A stretch of 64,000 bases of DNA from contig CAYVRN010000006.1 of NCBI GenBank assembly GCA_964453855.1, forward strand, positions 1 to 64,000, read 5' to 3'. The translations under genes were made by a program, and so were the position numbers. The notes below the pieces were generated by a model that saw only the letters and a program-made list of their open reading frames with translations, did no database searches and was not told where the DNA came from. Position 1 is the stretch's first letter; each line of letters begins with the position of its first letter. The stretch is from JASMHC01 sp964453855. GTDB lineage: Bacteria; Pseudomonadota; Alphaproteobacteria; Rhodobacterales; Rhodobacteraceae. Positions 8,566-17,353 of the stretch are shown here, piece by piece.

Positions 8566-10069
8566 AACGCCCCCCTTTGTCAAACAGCCAGAACGCGCCA
8601 AGGCTCAGGATAAGCAGAAGCAAAGCAGCACCGCCTGCGGCATCCATCTGATAGGCTCCCATCAGGCGGTACATCTGTAAGGGCAGAGTTGCCCGTTCAG
8701 GATCGGCAAACAGAATGATCACCCCAAGATCACCCATCGACAGGGCGGCGGCAAGACCGGCCGAAAATCCAAGCGGGCGCCGAGTGCGTGGCAGGTAGAG
8801 CCACCGCCAACGCGACCAGCCAGTCAGATTCAGCATGTCGGCAGTGCGACCGTAATCCGCCTCGGCCTGTTCCAGCGCGGGGGCTATGGCGCGAACGGCG
8901 AAGGGCAGGGACATCAGGGCGTTGACCACGCAAGTTACCGGCAAGGCCCATTCGAATGGGTTGGTATAGGGTTGCAGGATCAAAAACAGTCCGGTGCCGA
9001 GTACCAACGGCGACAAGGCAAAGCCTAGCAGCGCTACAGTCTGTCCTTGTCGAACAGATGCTAAAGGCAGCGCGAAAGCGATACACAGAGCAGTCGAGGC
9101 GAGAGCGACTTGGATGGAGTGCAATGCGGCCACCCAAACCGAGACGGGCAGATCGCCAAGCCCCAGCGCGCCTCGCAAGATCACAGAAAGAATAGGCAGC
9201 AATAGGAAAAGGGTTACGATCAGTATGACCAAAGCGTCAATTCCCTTGGATGATAGCGATTTTCCATCCCATCGCTGCGTAGAGCGACCTTGACCGATAT
9301 CGCTCGTCAAAGGGCCGAGCAAGCGGAACATAGTCAGTGAGGCCACCCCTACCAACGCCAATTGGACCAGTGCTAGTGTCGCCGCTTTCCCAAGGTCGAA
9401 ATCGAAACGAAACGCCTGGTAGATTGCCAGCTCCACGGTTGTGGCTTTTGGGCCGCCGCCAAGTGTTAGGGCTGCGGCAAAGCTGGAAAGGCAGACCACA
9501 AAGATAACCAGAAACGCGCCCGGAACCGTTTTGCGCAGCATCGGAAATTCGACGATCTGGAAGAGCGCACGCGATGACACCCCAAGTTGGGCTGCTAGAC
9601 GAAAGCGCTCGGCGGGGATGTCATTCCAACCTTGCAGGATCAGTCGGGTGGCCAAGGGCAAGTTGAAGAATACATGGGCCAGCAATATCCCGTGCAGGCC
9701 GTATACACTTAGACGTGGTAGACCAAAGGTCATCAGAATCTGACTGACCATGCCTTCACGCCCAAAAACAGCTAGAAGGCCTAGGATGGCCACGATCACG
9801 GGCAGAATGAACGGTGCGCCAAGGATCGTGACCAACGTATCCCGACCGGGGAACTGGCGACGCGAAAGGGCACGTGCGGTGGGAATCGCCAATAGACAGC
9901 TTAGCAAGGCAGACAAAAATGCCTGCCAGACTGTGAACCTTAGCGCGGACCATTCGGCCGCGCCAAGTGACGCGCCGCCTCCGGCGCGGTAAAAAACCGC
10001 CGCCAAAGGTACAGCGACAAGGGCTGTGACCAGCCCTCCGATGATTATTGCAAAAGGGCGCGACGCCAT
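8549..10069 (-). CDS. thiP: Thiamine ABC transporter permease
   Basis: Membrane channel of the thiamine importer. It is 506 residues long with about a dozen hydrophobic helices in two homologous halves, each like a single binding-protein-dependent permease (an internal duplication typical of ThiP and FbpB). The cytoplasmic coupling segments carry EAA-like sequences such as FRLAAQLGVSSRALFQIVEFP and MLNLTGWSRWRWLYLPRT. The start ATG lies within the last codons of thiB (overlap 25 nt), and the 3' end overlaps thiQ. The fused two-half organisation explains why there is only one permease gene. Confidence 0.92.
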   Translation of the reverse strand: MASRPFAIIIGGLVTALVAVPLAAVFYRAGGGASLGAAEWSALRFTVWQAFLSALLSCLLAIPTARALSRRQFPGRDTLVTILGAPFILPVIVAILGLLAVFGREGMVSQILMTFGLPRLSVYGLHGILLAHVFFNLPLATRLILQGWNDIPAERFRLAAQLGVSSRALFQIVEFPMLRKTVPGAFLVIFVVCLSSFAAALTLGGGPKATTVELAIYQAFRFDFDLGKAATLALVQLALVGVASLTMFRLLGPLTSDIGQGRSTQRWDGKSLSSKGIDALVILIVTLFLLLPILSVILRGALGLGDLPVSVWVAALHSIQVALASTALCIAFALPLASVRQGQTVALLGFALSPLVLGTGLFLILQPYTNPFEWALPVTCVVNALMSLPFAVRAIAPALEQAEADYGRTADMLNLTGWSRWRWLYLPRTRRPLGFSAGLAAALSMGDLGVIILFADPERATLPLQMYRLMGAYQMDAAGGAALLLLILSLGAFWLFDKGGRYGTST

Positions 10070-11022
10070 TCTTCGATAGCTTCTGCGCGGACTGCTTCGG
10101 CTTGGTCTTCGCTTAGGAAGATCGCCTTTTCAGGCGCTGGTAAGTTAGCGAACACTTCAGGCCATTCGGATGGACCCTGTGCTGACGGGTACGAGAAGTT
10201 CGTCATCGGAATTGCGCTTTGGAACGCATCACTCAGAACAAACTCCATGAATTTGTCAGCGTTTGGATTGTCGGTAGTCGACATTTTAGCGACAAGTTCG
10301 AAGAACCCGTAGTGACCTTCTTCAAAAATCGCGGCCTTCTTGGTTTCGTCTTCCTCAAACGCGATGTGGTATGCGGGCGAGGTGTTGTAGGACAGAACCA
10401 TTGGCGCTTCACCATCGGTGAACAGACCGTAGGCTTCTGACCAGCCTTTGGTCACAGTCAGTATTCGCGGCGCCATATCGGACCAGAACGCTTCGGCCTG
10501 GTCGCCGTAGACGGCTTTGACCCAAAGCACCAACGCAAGGCCAGAGATTGAGCTGCGAGGGTCTTGGATCACAACCTTCTGATCTTCCGGCATGCTACGC
10601 AGGTCTTCAAAGCTGGCAGGCGGTGTGTTGATCTTTGTGGCGTCGTAGATGAACGATACATAAGCCCAGTTGAACGGCAGGAACGTGTCGTCTTCCCAAG
10701 CGATCGGAAGCTCTAGCTGGCCTTTATCCTGACCATGCGGGGAAAACAGTCCGGTTGAACGCGCCTTGGCTGTGACGTCGGTGTTCAGGCCGATGACAAT
10801 ATCCGCGCGGGTGTTTTTGCCTTCCAGCATGATGCGGGGCAGCAAGTCGCCGGGCAGGAACTCCATCTCGCAGCCACAGCTTTCTTCGAAAGCGGCTTCG
10901 ATGGTTGGGCCGGGGCCCCATTCTGATGTGAAATAGTCCGGCGCGTAGACGGTCAAAGTCTCGGCCTGTGCCACCGCGGTCGTGGCTGTCAGAATTCCCG
11001 CTGCAAGTAGGTACGCCTTCAT
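10045..11022 (-). CDS. thiB: Thiamine ABC transporter substrate-binding protein
   Basis: Periplasmic binding protein of the thiamine importer, 325 residues. A signal peptide ends at about AVAQAE. LTVYAPDYFTSEWGPGP at the mature N-terminus and the ADIVIGLN segment are characteristic of the TbpA/ThiB family. CGCEMEF contributes a possible disulfide. It is the first gene after the TPP riboswitch and overlaps thiP, so the three transporter genes form one riboswitch-regulated transcript. Confidence 0.93.
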   Translation of the reverse strand: MKAYLLAAGILTATTAVAQAETLTVYAPDYFTSEWGPGPTIEAAFEESCGCEMEFLPGDLLPRIMLEGKNTRADIVIGLNTDVTAKARSTGLFSPHGQDKGQLELPIAWEDDTFLPFNWAYVSFIYDATKINTPPASFEDLRSMPEDQKVVIQDPRSSISGLALVLWVKAVYGDQAEAFWSDMAPRILTVTKGWSEAYGLFTDGEAPMVLSYNTSPAYHIAFEEDETKKAAIFEEGHYGFFELVAKMSTTDNPNADKFMEFVLSDAFQSAIPMTNFSYPSAQGPSEWPEVFANLPAPEKAIFLSEDQAEAVRAEAIEEWRRALLQ

Positions 11023-11068
11023 GGCAATCTCCTATTTTGCGGCAGATGGGCAAGATTGGAGATTGTCC

Positions 11069-11150
11069 AGACCTTCCCTCCGCCGGTGTTAACCGGTTCA
11101 GGTTCAACGGGTTCGCTTTCGCATCTCAGCCTGATGGCTCCCCGAGGTAG
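11069..11150 (-). promoter_or_regulatory. TPP riboswitch (THI element)
   Basis: On the minus strand the conserved TPP aptamer blocks appear in order: GGGGAGCC, GGCTGAGATG (the CTGAGA T-loop-like block), the pyrophosphate-sensor part ACCCGTTGAACCTG, then CCGGTTAACACCGGCGGAGGGAA. ACCT at the 5' end pairs with AGGT at the 3' end to close P1. The element lies about 50 nt upstream of thiB in the same orientation. By analogy with other proteobacterial thi leaders it should switch off thiBPQ when TPP is abundant. It occupies the region between divergent thiB and aroC but cannot act on aroC because of orientation. Confidence 0.93.
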
Positions 11151-11244
11151 GATTCAAGTAGCGCCCGAACAGCCTATGATCAAGGAAAATCGCTTGAGGC
11201 TACTGCCCCCTGCCTTTAGACGGAATGACAAAGGAGAGCCGCCA

Positions 11245-12348
11245 ATGAGCATGAACAGCTTCGGTCATTTGTTCCGCGTCACCACTTGGGGTGAAAGCCA
11301 CGGGCCTGCATTGGGCGCGACGGTGGATGGCTGCCCTCCGGGTGTTGAGATCAACGAGGCGATGATCCAGCAGTGGCTGGACAAGCGCAAACCGGGTCAG
11401 AACAAGTTTACCACGCAGCGGCGTGAACCGGATGCCGTGAAGATCCTGTCTGGTGTGTTCGAAGGCAAAACCACCGGCACTCCGGTTCAGTTGATGATCG
11501 AGAACACCGATCAGCGATCAAAGGACTATGGTGATATCGCCGAGAAGTTCCGACCGGGTCATGCCGACATCACCTATTGGCAGAAATACGGCATCCGCGA
11601 CTATCGCGGCGGCGGGCGGTCGTCGGCGCGGGAAACGGCGGCGCGTGTTGCAGCCGGTGGACTGGCGCGTGAGGCGATTAAGACGCTGGTGCCGAATGTT
11701 GAGATCAAAGGCTACATGACCCAGATCGGGCCCCATAAGATCGACCGTGAGCGGTTCGACTGGGATCAGATCGACCAGAACCCGTTCTGGACACCGGATG
11801 CGGTTTCGGCAGGCGAATGGGCGGACTATCTGGATGGTCTGCGGAAGACAGGCAATTCTGTTGGTGCAGTTGTCGAAGTGGTCGCCAAGGGCGTTCCTGC
11901 AGGTCTAGGCGCCCCCATTTATGCCAAGTTAGACACTGATCTAGCCGCTGCAATGATGTCGATCAACGCCGTGAAAGGCGTCGAGATTGGCGAGGGCATG
12001 GACGCCGCTTGTCTGACCGGTGAAGAAAACGCGGATGAGATTTTCATGGGTAACGATGGCCAGCCGGTTTACTCGTCCAACCATGCTGGCGGCATTCTGG
12101 GGGGTATTTCGACTGGACAGGATTTGGTGGTGCGCTTTGCCGTAAAGCCGACCAGTTCGATCCTGAAAACTCGCCAGACGATCACCAAATCAGGCGAGCC
12201 CGCCGAGATCATCACCAAGGGTCGCCATGACCCCTGCGTCGGTATTCGCGCCGTACCCGTGGGCGAGGCGATGATGGCGTGCGTGATCCTCGACCACCTT
12301 CTTTTACATCGCGGTCAGGTGGGCGAGAACCAGGGCAAGATCGGTTAA
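11245..12348 (+). CDS. aroC: Chorismate synthase
   Basis: Last step of the shikimate pathway: EPSP to chorismate using reduced FMN. The 367-residue protein starts MSMNSFGHLFRVTTWGESHG, the family N-terminal signature with the catalytic histidine. GGGRSSARETAARVAAGG and the later motif SSNHAGGILGG are also present, with CVGIRAVPVGEAM near the end. The ATG at 11245 has AAGGAG 8 nt upstream. The open frame continues upstream through the riboswitch region but that part is not coding. The 3' end overlaps the convergent thioredoxin gene by 4 nt. Confidence 0.96.
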   Translation: MSMNSFGHLFRVTTWGESHGPALGATVDGCPPGVEINEAMIQQWLDKRKPGQNKFTTQRREPDAVKILSGVFEGKTTGTPVQLMIENTDQRSKDYGDIAEKFRPGHADITYWQKYGIRDYRGGGRSSARETAARVAAGGLAREAIKTLVPNVEIKGYMTQIGPHKIDRERFDWDQIDQNPFWTPDAVSAGEWADYLDGLRKTGNSVGAVVEVVAKGVPAGLGAPIYAKLDTDLAAAMMSINAVKGVEIGEGMDAACLTGEENADEIFMGNDGQPVYSSNHAGGILGGISTGQDLVVRFAVKPTSSILKTRQTITKSGEPAEIITKGRHDPCVGIRAVPVGEAMMACVILDHLLLHRGQVGENQGKIG

Positions 12349-12767
12349 GAGGTTGCCGCCTCTAACGCTGTGTCCATCAACGTTTTGATGTCGTCGCGCT
12401 TCGTGCCAGCTACGATGCGACCCAGTTCCTCGTCGCCTTTTAGAACGATCAGAGTGGATCGACGCGGGATTTCCAGATCAAAGGTAATGGCTGCGTTTGA
12501 ATAGGCATCCCAGTCGATGTTTACAAAAACCACGTTCTCCAAATAGGCAGGGTTTTCCTCCATCAGCGCATCCATACGACGGCGCTGGACCTTACAGGTA
12601 CCGCACCAGACGGCGTGAAAGTCTAGAAAGACTGTTTTTCCTTCGGCTAACAGGTCATCGACCACACCTGGTCGGTAACTAACCCATCTTGCGTCCTCGG
12701 CCGCAAAGGCTGCGACTGGCATTAAAGTGGCAAGAGTGGTGGATTTCAAAAAGTCACGGCGGTTCAT
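12345..12767 (-). CDS. Tat-exported thioredoxin-fold protein
   Basis: A 140-residue protein with a Tat-like signal (NRRDFLKSTTLATLMPVAAFAAE). The mature thioredoxin fold has the redox pair WCGTCK, like DsbD-gamma/thioredoxin, and PRRSTLIVL in place of the cis-proline loop. It lies 16 nt downstream of a CcdA gene in the same orientation, so it probably receives electrons from the membrane CcdA and reduces a periplasmic thiol target, as in split DsbD-type pairs. The target (cytochrome c maturation, or a sulfoxide or thiosulfate enzyme) cannot be told from the sequence. Confidence 0.85.
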   Translation of the reverse strand: MNRRDFLKSTTLATLMPVAAFAAEDARWVSYRPGVVDDLLAEGKTVFLDFHAVWCGTCKVQRRRMDALMEENPAYLENVVFVNIDWDAYSNAAITFDLEIPRRSTLIVLKGDEELGRIVAGTKRDDIKTLMDTALEAATS

Positions 12768-12783
12768 TTGCGGTCCTTTCAGG

Positions 12784-13497
12784 TCAAATAGAATAGGAAA
12801 GATCGATCAGCCAGTCGGGCATCATATCCAGCAACCAACCTTCGACGTAGTGGTTTAGGCGAAACAACAGGAAAAGGCCGACAAGCACAAAGACCACGCC
12901 CATGATTTTCGGGGCGGCAGTGGCGATGCGCATAATGGCGGCGCGGTTGCGATTGATCAGGCCTTGGGCTCCGTAGCCGATCCCGATAATTAGGGTCGAA
13001 ACACCCAGTGCATAGCCCAGCATAATATAGCTGGCGAATCCCAGATTGGTTCCCTGACTGGCCAGAGCAATTGCGCTTCCCAAGGTCGGTCCGATGCAGG
13101 GACTCCAAACCGCGCCCAGTAAAAGCCCGCCCAGAAACTGTCCGCGCAGGTGCGTTTGGTCGAACTCTCCAAGCGTTGCATCCGCTCCAGCTGCCACGCC
13201 CGAGGTCGCCATGGCAAACCGTCGCTGCGCGGCGGGTACGAACATTACCAAGCCGAAAAGCACTAACAACACAGCGCCAGCGTCAGCGACCATCGCGGGC
13301 GTCAGACCAACCGCATATCCGAACGCGGAAACGCTTACGCCCAAAACGACGAACGACAGGCTCATCCCCGCGGCCAGAGCCAATGGCCCCAGTCGGTTTG
13401 TGTGCAGCGCACCGGACAGAACCACCGGCAACACCGGAAGAACGCAGGGGTTAATCAGGGTCAGTAACCCAGCAAGATAGGCGAAAACGAATTCCAT
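12784..13497 (-). CDS. Cytochrome c biogenesis protein CcdA family (DsbD-beta-like thiol transporter)
   Basis: A 237-residue integral membrane protein with six hydrophobic helices. The two functional cysteines lie in NPCVLPVLPVVLSG (helix 1) and SPCIGPTLGSAIAL (helix 4), the hallmark of CcdA/DsbD. It carries reducing power from cytosolic thioredoxin to the periplasm. The adjacent Tat-exported thioredoxin is the likely acceptor. The ATG at 13497 starts MEFVFAYLAGLLTLINPCV, placing the first Cys at the normal position. Confidence 0.9.
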   Translation of the reverse strand: MEFVFAYLAGLLTLINPCVLPVLPVVLSGALHTNRLGPLALAAGMSLSFVVLGVSVSAFGYAVGLTPAMVADAGAVLLVLFGLVMFVPAAQRRFAMATSGVAAGADATLGEFDQTHLRGQFLGGLLLGAVWSPCIGPTLGSAIALASQGTNLGFASYIMLGYALGVSTLIIGIGYGAQGLINRNRAAIMRIATAAPKIMGVVFVLVGLFLLFRLNHYVEGWLLDMMPDWLIDLSYSI

Positions 13498-13559
13498 GCG
13501 GCGACAATAGCCACGTCGTTTGGAAGGTCACTGAACAAAGCCCTGACGGCAGATCAACT

Positions 13560-14429
13560 TCACGTGGGTTTTTGTTTCGAAAGTTGCACGGCCAAAATAC
13601 CCAACGTGATGATAATCACCCCGATCACGTCGGTTTTTCCAAGCGACTCACCCAGAATAAGTGCGGCCACCGAGACGCCAAAAAACGGGTTAAGAAAGTG
13701 GAAAGTTGCCGCCTTGACGGCGCCAATGCGTTGAACCAGCTTGAACCATATCCATGTAGCCAGCAACCCAGGTGCCAGAGTTGTATAGGAAAAGGCCAAC
13801 ACCAAAGGCCAAGTAAAGTTGACATGCACGTCCTCAAACAACACGGCTGGAACCGCCAAAACGGCCGATCCAACCAGCATTTGAAGACCGACGATCATCA
13901 TGACGTTTCCGCCCGACGACGCTCCGCGCATAATCATTGTTGCGGTTGCCAAACCCATGGCGCCGATGATGCAAAGCCCGATTCCTAAAGGATCCACTCC
14001 GCCGCCCAGACGGGACCCCATGATCAGGATCACACCTAGGAACCCGGCCACCATGCCGATCTGACCCAGTTTGGGCAGGGTGTCCTTGAAAATCACCCAA
14101 CCCGCCAAAGCAACCAGCAAAGGCATGGACGACGCGATGATCGACGCTAAAGACGCCTCGATCCATTGCATCGCTACAAAGTTCAGCCCCAAATACAGCG
14201 CGTTTTGACAGATGCCGAATACAAGCGTTGCCTGCCACTGAGCGCGGGTCAATTTCCATGTTTGGCCCATCGCTTTGGCGATTGCCACGCCGATAAGCCC
14301 TGAAACCAAAAATCGCAATGCCAGTGATGCCACGGGCGATGCATCCGCCACAATGATCCGTGCCGAAGTGAAGGCCGAGGACCATATAAAGGCAAACAAA
14401 AGCCCCATGCTGATGGCGCGAATATCCAT
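13560..14429 (-). CDS. DMT superfamily (EamA) transporter
   Basis: A 289-residue inner-membrane protein with about ten hydrophobic helices in two EamA halves (MGLLFAFIWSSAFTSAR at the start, LAFSYTTLAPGLLATWIWF and FGVSVAALILGE in the second half). Members export amino acids and other metabolites; the substrate here is unknown. I chose the ATG at 14429 (MDIRAISM), which has AGGAGA directly upstream; a longer frame to 14477 would run into the HU terminator. Confidence 0.85.
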   Translation of the reverse strand: MDIRAISMGLLFAFIWSSAFTSARIIVADASPVASLALRFLVSGLIGVAIAKAMGQTWKLTRAQWQATLVFGICQNALYLGLNFVAMQWIEASLASIIASSMPLLVALAGWVIFKDTLPKLGQIGMVAGFLGVILIMGSRLGGGVDPLGIGLCIIGAMGLATATMIMRGASSGGNVMMIVGLQMLVGSAVLAVPAVLFEDVHVNFTWPLVLAFSYTTLAPGLLATWIWFKLVQRIGAVKAATFHFLNPFFGVSVAALILGESLGKTDVIGVIIITLGILAVQLSKQKPT

Positions 14430-14445
14430 GATCTCTCCTGAAATG

Positions 14446-14476
14446 AAAAAGGGCCGCTTTACGCGACCCTTTCCCA
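14446..14476 (-). terminator. Rho-independent terminator downstream of the HU gene
   Basis: On the minus strand GGGTCGC and GCGGCCC form a seven-pair stem (one G-T pair) around a short loop, flanked by AAA and followed by TTTTTC. It lies 20 nt after the HU stop, between HU and the DMT transporter. Confidence 0.75.
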
Positions 14477-14496
14477 AAAACTGAACAAGTTCAAGC

Positions 14497-14784
14497 TTAG
14501 CCGTTGACGCTGTCTTTCAGCGCTTTCGCGATGGTCATTTTGACAACCTTGTCGGCTTCTTTCTTGATCTGCTCGCCGGTGGCTGGGTTGCGCACCATAC
14601 GCTCGGGGCGCTCGCGGCAGTAGATTTTGCCGACGCCCGGCAGAGTGACTGCACCGCCAGCCGAAACTTCACGGGTGATAATCGATATCACTGCATCCAG
14701 GGCCGCGCCTGCTGCTTTTTTGTCTGCGCCCATTTCTTCTGCCAGAGCGGCAACGAGTTGGGTTTTGGTCATGGGTTTTGCCAT
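14497..14784 (-). CDS. hup: HU-family DNA-binding protein
   Basis: A 95-residue nucleoid protein. The core starts MTKTQLVAALAEE and carries the IITREVSAGGAVTLPGVGKI segment, followed by the DNA-binding arm with PERMVRNPATGE, which includes the intercalating proline of HU/IHF (RNPxTG). Lacks the sequence features specific to IHF-alpha or -beta. Start at ATG 14784 (MAKPMTKTQ) with GGAG upstream; the frame extends further without support. It has its own terminator. Confidence 0.9.
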   Translation of the reverse strand: MAKPMTKTQLVAALAEEMGADKKAAGAALDAVISIITREVSAGGAVTLPGVGKIYCRERPERMVRNPATGEQIKKEADKVVKMTIAKALKDSVNG

Positions 14785-14910
14785 TTTATTGCTCCTTACA
14801 CTGCCCCTGTTGGGCCTCATCTCGAGCAGTTAACTGCATGTATTAAGTAAACACAATAATTTGTGGGCGATTTTCCTTAAAAAAGCGCATTTTGATAGGC
14901 TAACTTGGGG

Positions 14911-16386
14911 TTAAAGGAAGGCTGTTTCCTCAAAACTGCGCAGTTTTCGGCTGTGAATCCGCTCAAGTGGCATCTCGCGTAGCATTTCCATGGCCCGAAT
15001 TCCGATCATCAGATGGCGTGAGACCTGAGTTTTATAAAAGTCGCTGGCCATACCCGGCAGTTTTAGTTCGCCGTGAAGGGGTTTGTCGGAAACGCAAAGC
15101 AAGGTGCCATAGGGTACGCGAAACCGGAAGCCGTTTGCAGCGATCGTTGCGCTTTCCATATCCAGCGCGACGGCACGAGATTGCGACAACCGTTGAACTG
15201 GTCCGGTTTGATCCCTTAGCTCCCAGTTCCTGTTATCGACCGAGGCAACGGTCCCGGTTCTCATAATGCGCTTTAACTCGAAACCTGACAGCTCGGTCAC
15301 TTGTGCGACTGCTTGTTCAAGGGCGATTTGGATTTCGGCAAGGGGCGGAATGGGAACCCAGATTGGAAGATCGTCGTCCAGCACTTTGTCTTCCCGCAGA
15401 TAGGCATGGGCCAGAACGAAATCGCCCAACTGCTGAGTGTTGCGCAGTCCCGCGCAATGTCCAACCATCAACCAGGCATGGGGCCGCAGAACCGCAATGT
15501 GGTCGGTAGCTGTTTTGGCGTTTGACGGTCCGACTCCGATATTCACAAGGGTAATCCCCGACTGGTCACTCCGTTTCAGATGGTAAGTCGGCATTTGCGG
15601 AAGTTTTTCAGGATGGGGCAGATCATCCGTTCCGCTAAATATTTCTGAATTTCCGGGTCCAACGAACGAGGTGTATCCACTTTCCGGATCATCCAACATT
15701 TTCCGGGCAAAGGCTTCGAACTCTTGTACATAGAATTGGTAGTTTGTGAACAGGACGTGGTTTTGGAAATGCTCGGGTTGTGTGGCGGTGTAATGCGCCA
15801 GTCGGGCCAGAGAATAGTCGATGCGCTGGGCTGTAAAAGGCGCTAGTGCGCCTGATCCGTCCGCGTTTTTCACAGAGACCCCGTTAACGATGTCATCGTT
15901 TGTCGTGTTCAGGTCGGGAACATCGAATACATCGCGCAAGTTGAACTGTGCTGCCCCCTGCTGAGGAACCGAGGCGCTTTGATCGCCAGAGACAGCGAAA
16001 TGTAGGGGGATTGGTGTTGACGACAAACCTACGACAACCGGTACCTTGTGATTTGCGATCAATAGTTTCAATTGCTGGGTCAGATAATTCTCGAACAAGT
16101 CGGGGCGGGTAATAGTTGCTGAATATTCACCTGGTTCGGACACATGACCAAAACTTAGTCGACTGTCGGTGACGTCAAAGGTCTGCGAGGTGATACGCAC
16201 TTCGGGGTAAAAGGCCCGATAGCGCACCGAAGGATGACCTTCTTCCAAAGACGTTTGAAACATTTTTTGTAGAAAGCCCGTGGATTGGGCATACAGCTCT
16301 TTTATTCGCGCAACGGCGCGTTTTGGGTCGGTGAACTCTTGCGGCGCCGGTGTTTCGGGGCATTTGGTAGGTAGAGAGTCGATCAT
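14911..16386 (-). CDS. amn: AMP nucleosidase
   Basis: Hydrolyses AMP to adenine and ribose-5-phosphate. The 491-residue length and layout match Amn: an N-terminal regulatory half (EFTDPKRAVARIKELYAQST; HPSVRYRAFYPEVRI) and a C-terminal nucleoside-phosphorylase-like half with GVGPSNAKTATDHIAVLRPHAWLMVGHC, MESATIAANGFRFRVPYGTLLCVSDKPLHGE and a DFYKTQVSRHL end. Start ATG 16386 (MIDSLPTKCPETP) is preferred over the longer frame to 16491. Adenine deaminase is also encoded in this window, at 33.4 kb, so adenine released here could be salvaged through hypoxanthine. Confidence 0.93.
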   Translation of the reverse strand: MIDSLPTKCPETPAPQEFTDPKRAVARIKELYAQSTGFLQKMFQTSLEEGHPSVRYRAFYPEVRITSQTFDVTDSRLSFGHVSEPGEYSATITRPDLFENYLTQQLKLLIANHKVPVVVGLSSTPIPLHFAVSGDQSASVPQQGAAQFNLRDVFDVPDLNTTNDDIVNGVSVKNADGSGALAPFTAQRIDYSLARLAHYTATQPEHFQNHVLFTNYQFYVQEFEAFARKMLDDPESGYTSFVGPGNSEIFSGTDDLPHPEKLPQMPTYHLKRSDQSGITLVNIGVGPSNAKTATDHIAVLRPHAWLMVGHCAGLRNTQQLGDFVLAHAYLREDKVLDDDLPIWVPIPPLAEIQIALEQAVAQVTELSGFELKRIMRTGTVASVDNRNWELRDQTGPVQRLSQSRAVALDMESATIAANGFRFRVPYGTLLCVSDKPLHGELKLPGMASDFYKTQVSRHLMIGIRAMEMLREMPLERIHSRKLRSFEETAFL

Positions 16387-16501
16387 TGGAATTATTAACC
16401 TGCTTTTTATATCCTCGAAGTGTGCCGCTTTTCGCCCTCGACGCAAGCCCCGACCAAAGAACCCCTTGTCAGAAATCAAAACAAGGGTCATTTCATAGGG
16501 T

Positions 16502-17353
16502 ATGACACACCATTTGCTTTCTATCGGTCACGGCTTCACAGCCAAGGTTTTCGGCTCTTATGTTGCAGAGCGGGGCTGGATGGTTGCCGGCACAACCCGG
16601 TCGCAAGAGAAGACGAAAACGCTGTCCGCGATGGGCGTACACCCCTTCGTCTGGCCCGGAACAGATCTGAGAGATGCAATTTCGCAGGCGACCCATATTC
16701 TTGTTTCGGCTTCTCCGGATGCAAATGGGGACCTGTTCTTGAACGAATATCATGATGCCCTGGTCGCGAGCGAACGGCTGGAATGGATCGGCTATTTGTC
16801 GACGACCGGTGTTTACGGTGATCATGGCGGTGCTTGGGTGGACGAGGAGACAGTCGTTGATCCGTCAACGCGCAGAGGGCAAGTCCGCGCCAATGCGGAA
16901 AAGGCCTGGTTAGAGACTGATTTGCCGGTTCACGTGTTCCGTTTGGCGGGTATCTACGGGGTAGGCCGGGGTCCGTTTGCCAAGCTCAGAAACGGAACGG
17001 CACGGCTGATCCGCAAACCCGGACAGGTCTTCGGCCGCATTCATGTCGATGATATTGCCCAATGCCTTTACGCATCAACGCAGCGCCCTAATCCGGGTAG
17101 GATATACAACATTAGCGATGATGAACCCGCGCCGCCGGAAGACATCCTGTCCTATGCCGCAAACCTGCTGGGTATGGACCTACCCGAAGAGGAAGATTTT
17201 GAAACCGCCGAGATGAGCCCTATGGCGCGCAGTTTTTACGCCGAGTGTAAACGTGTGCGTAACGACCGGATGAAATCCGAGCTTGGCATCACCCTAAAGT
17301 ATCCCGGGTACCGCGAAGCTTTGGACGCCATTTTCAAAGAGGAATTGGGTTAA
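16502..17353 (+). CDS. NAD-dependent epimerase/dehydratase-like SDR (YeeZ type)
   Basis: A 283-residue atypical SDR. The N-terminal nucleotide-binding motif is degenerate (LLSIGHGFTAKVFGSYV, a GxGxxA-like fold) and STTGVYGDHGGAW with the downstream RGQVRANAEKAW provides the Ser/Tyr region. VFRLAGIYGVGR, HVDDIAQ and YNISDDEPAPP are typical of the extended SDR/YeeZ group. Substrate is unknown. It is divergent from amn and overlaps the convergent dxs stop by 4 nt. Confidence 0.82.
   Translation: MTHHLLSIGHGFTAKVFGSYVAERGWMVAGTTRSQEKTKTLSAMGVHPFVWPGTDLRDAISQATHILVSASPDANGDLFLNEYHDALVASERLEWIGYLSTTGVYGDHGGAWVDEETVVDPSTRRGQVRANAEKAWLETDLPVHVFRLAGIYGVGRGPFAKLRNGTARLIRKPGQVFGRIHVDDIAQCLYASTQRPNPGRIYNISDDEPAPPEDILSYAANLLGMDLPEEEDFETAEMSPMARSFYAECKRVRNDRMKSELGITLKYPGYREALDAIFKEELG

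Noticed and set aside
11056..11244. N-terminal extension of chorismate synthase through the riboswitch region
   Set aside because: The family start and an AAGGAG site both place the start at 11245; the upstream part is the TPP riboswitch region in antisense.
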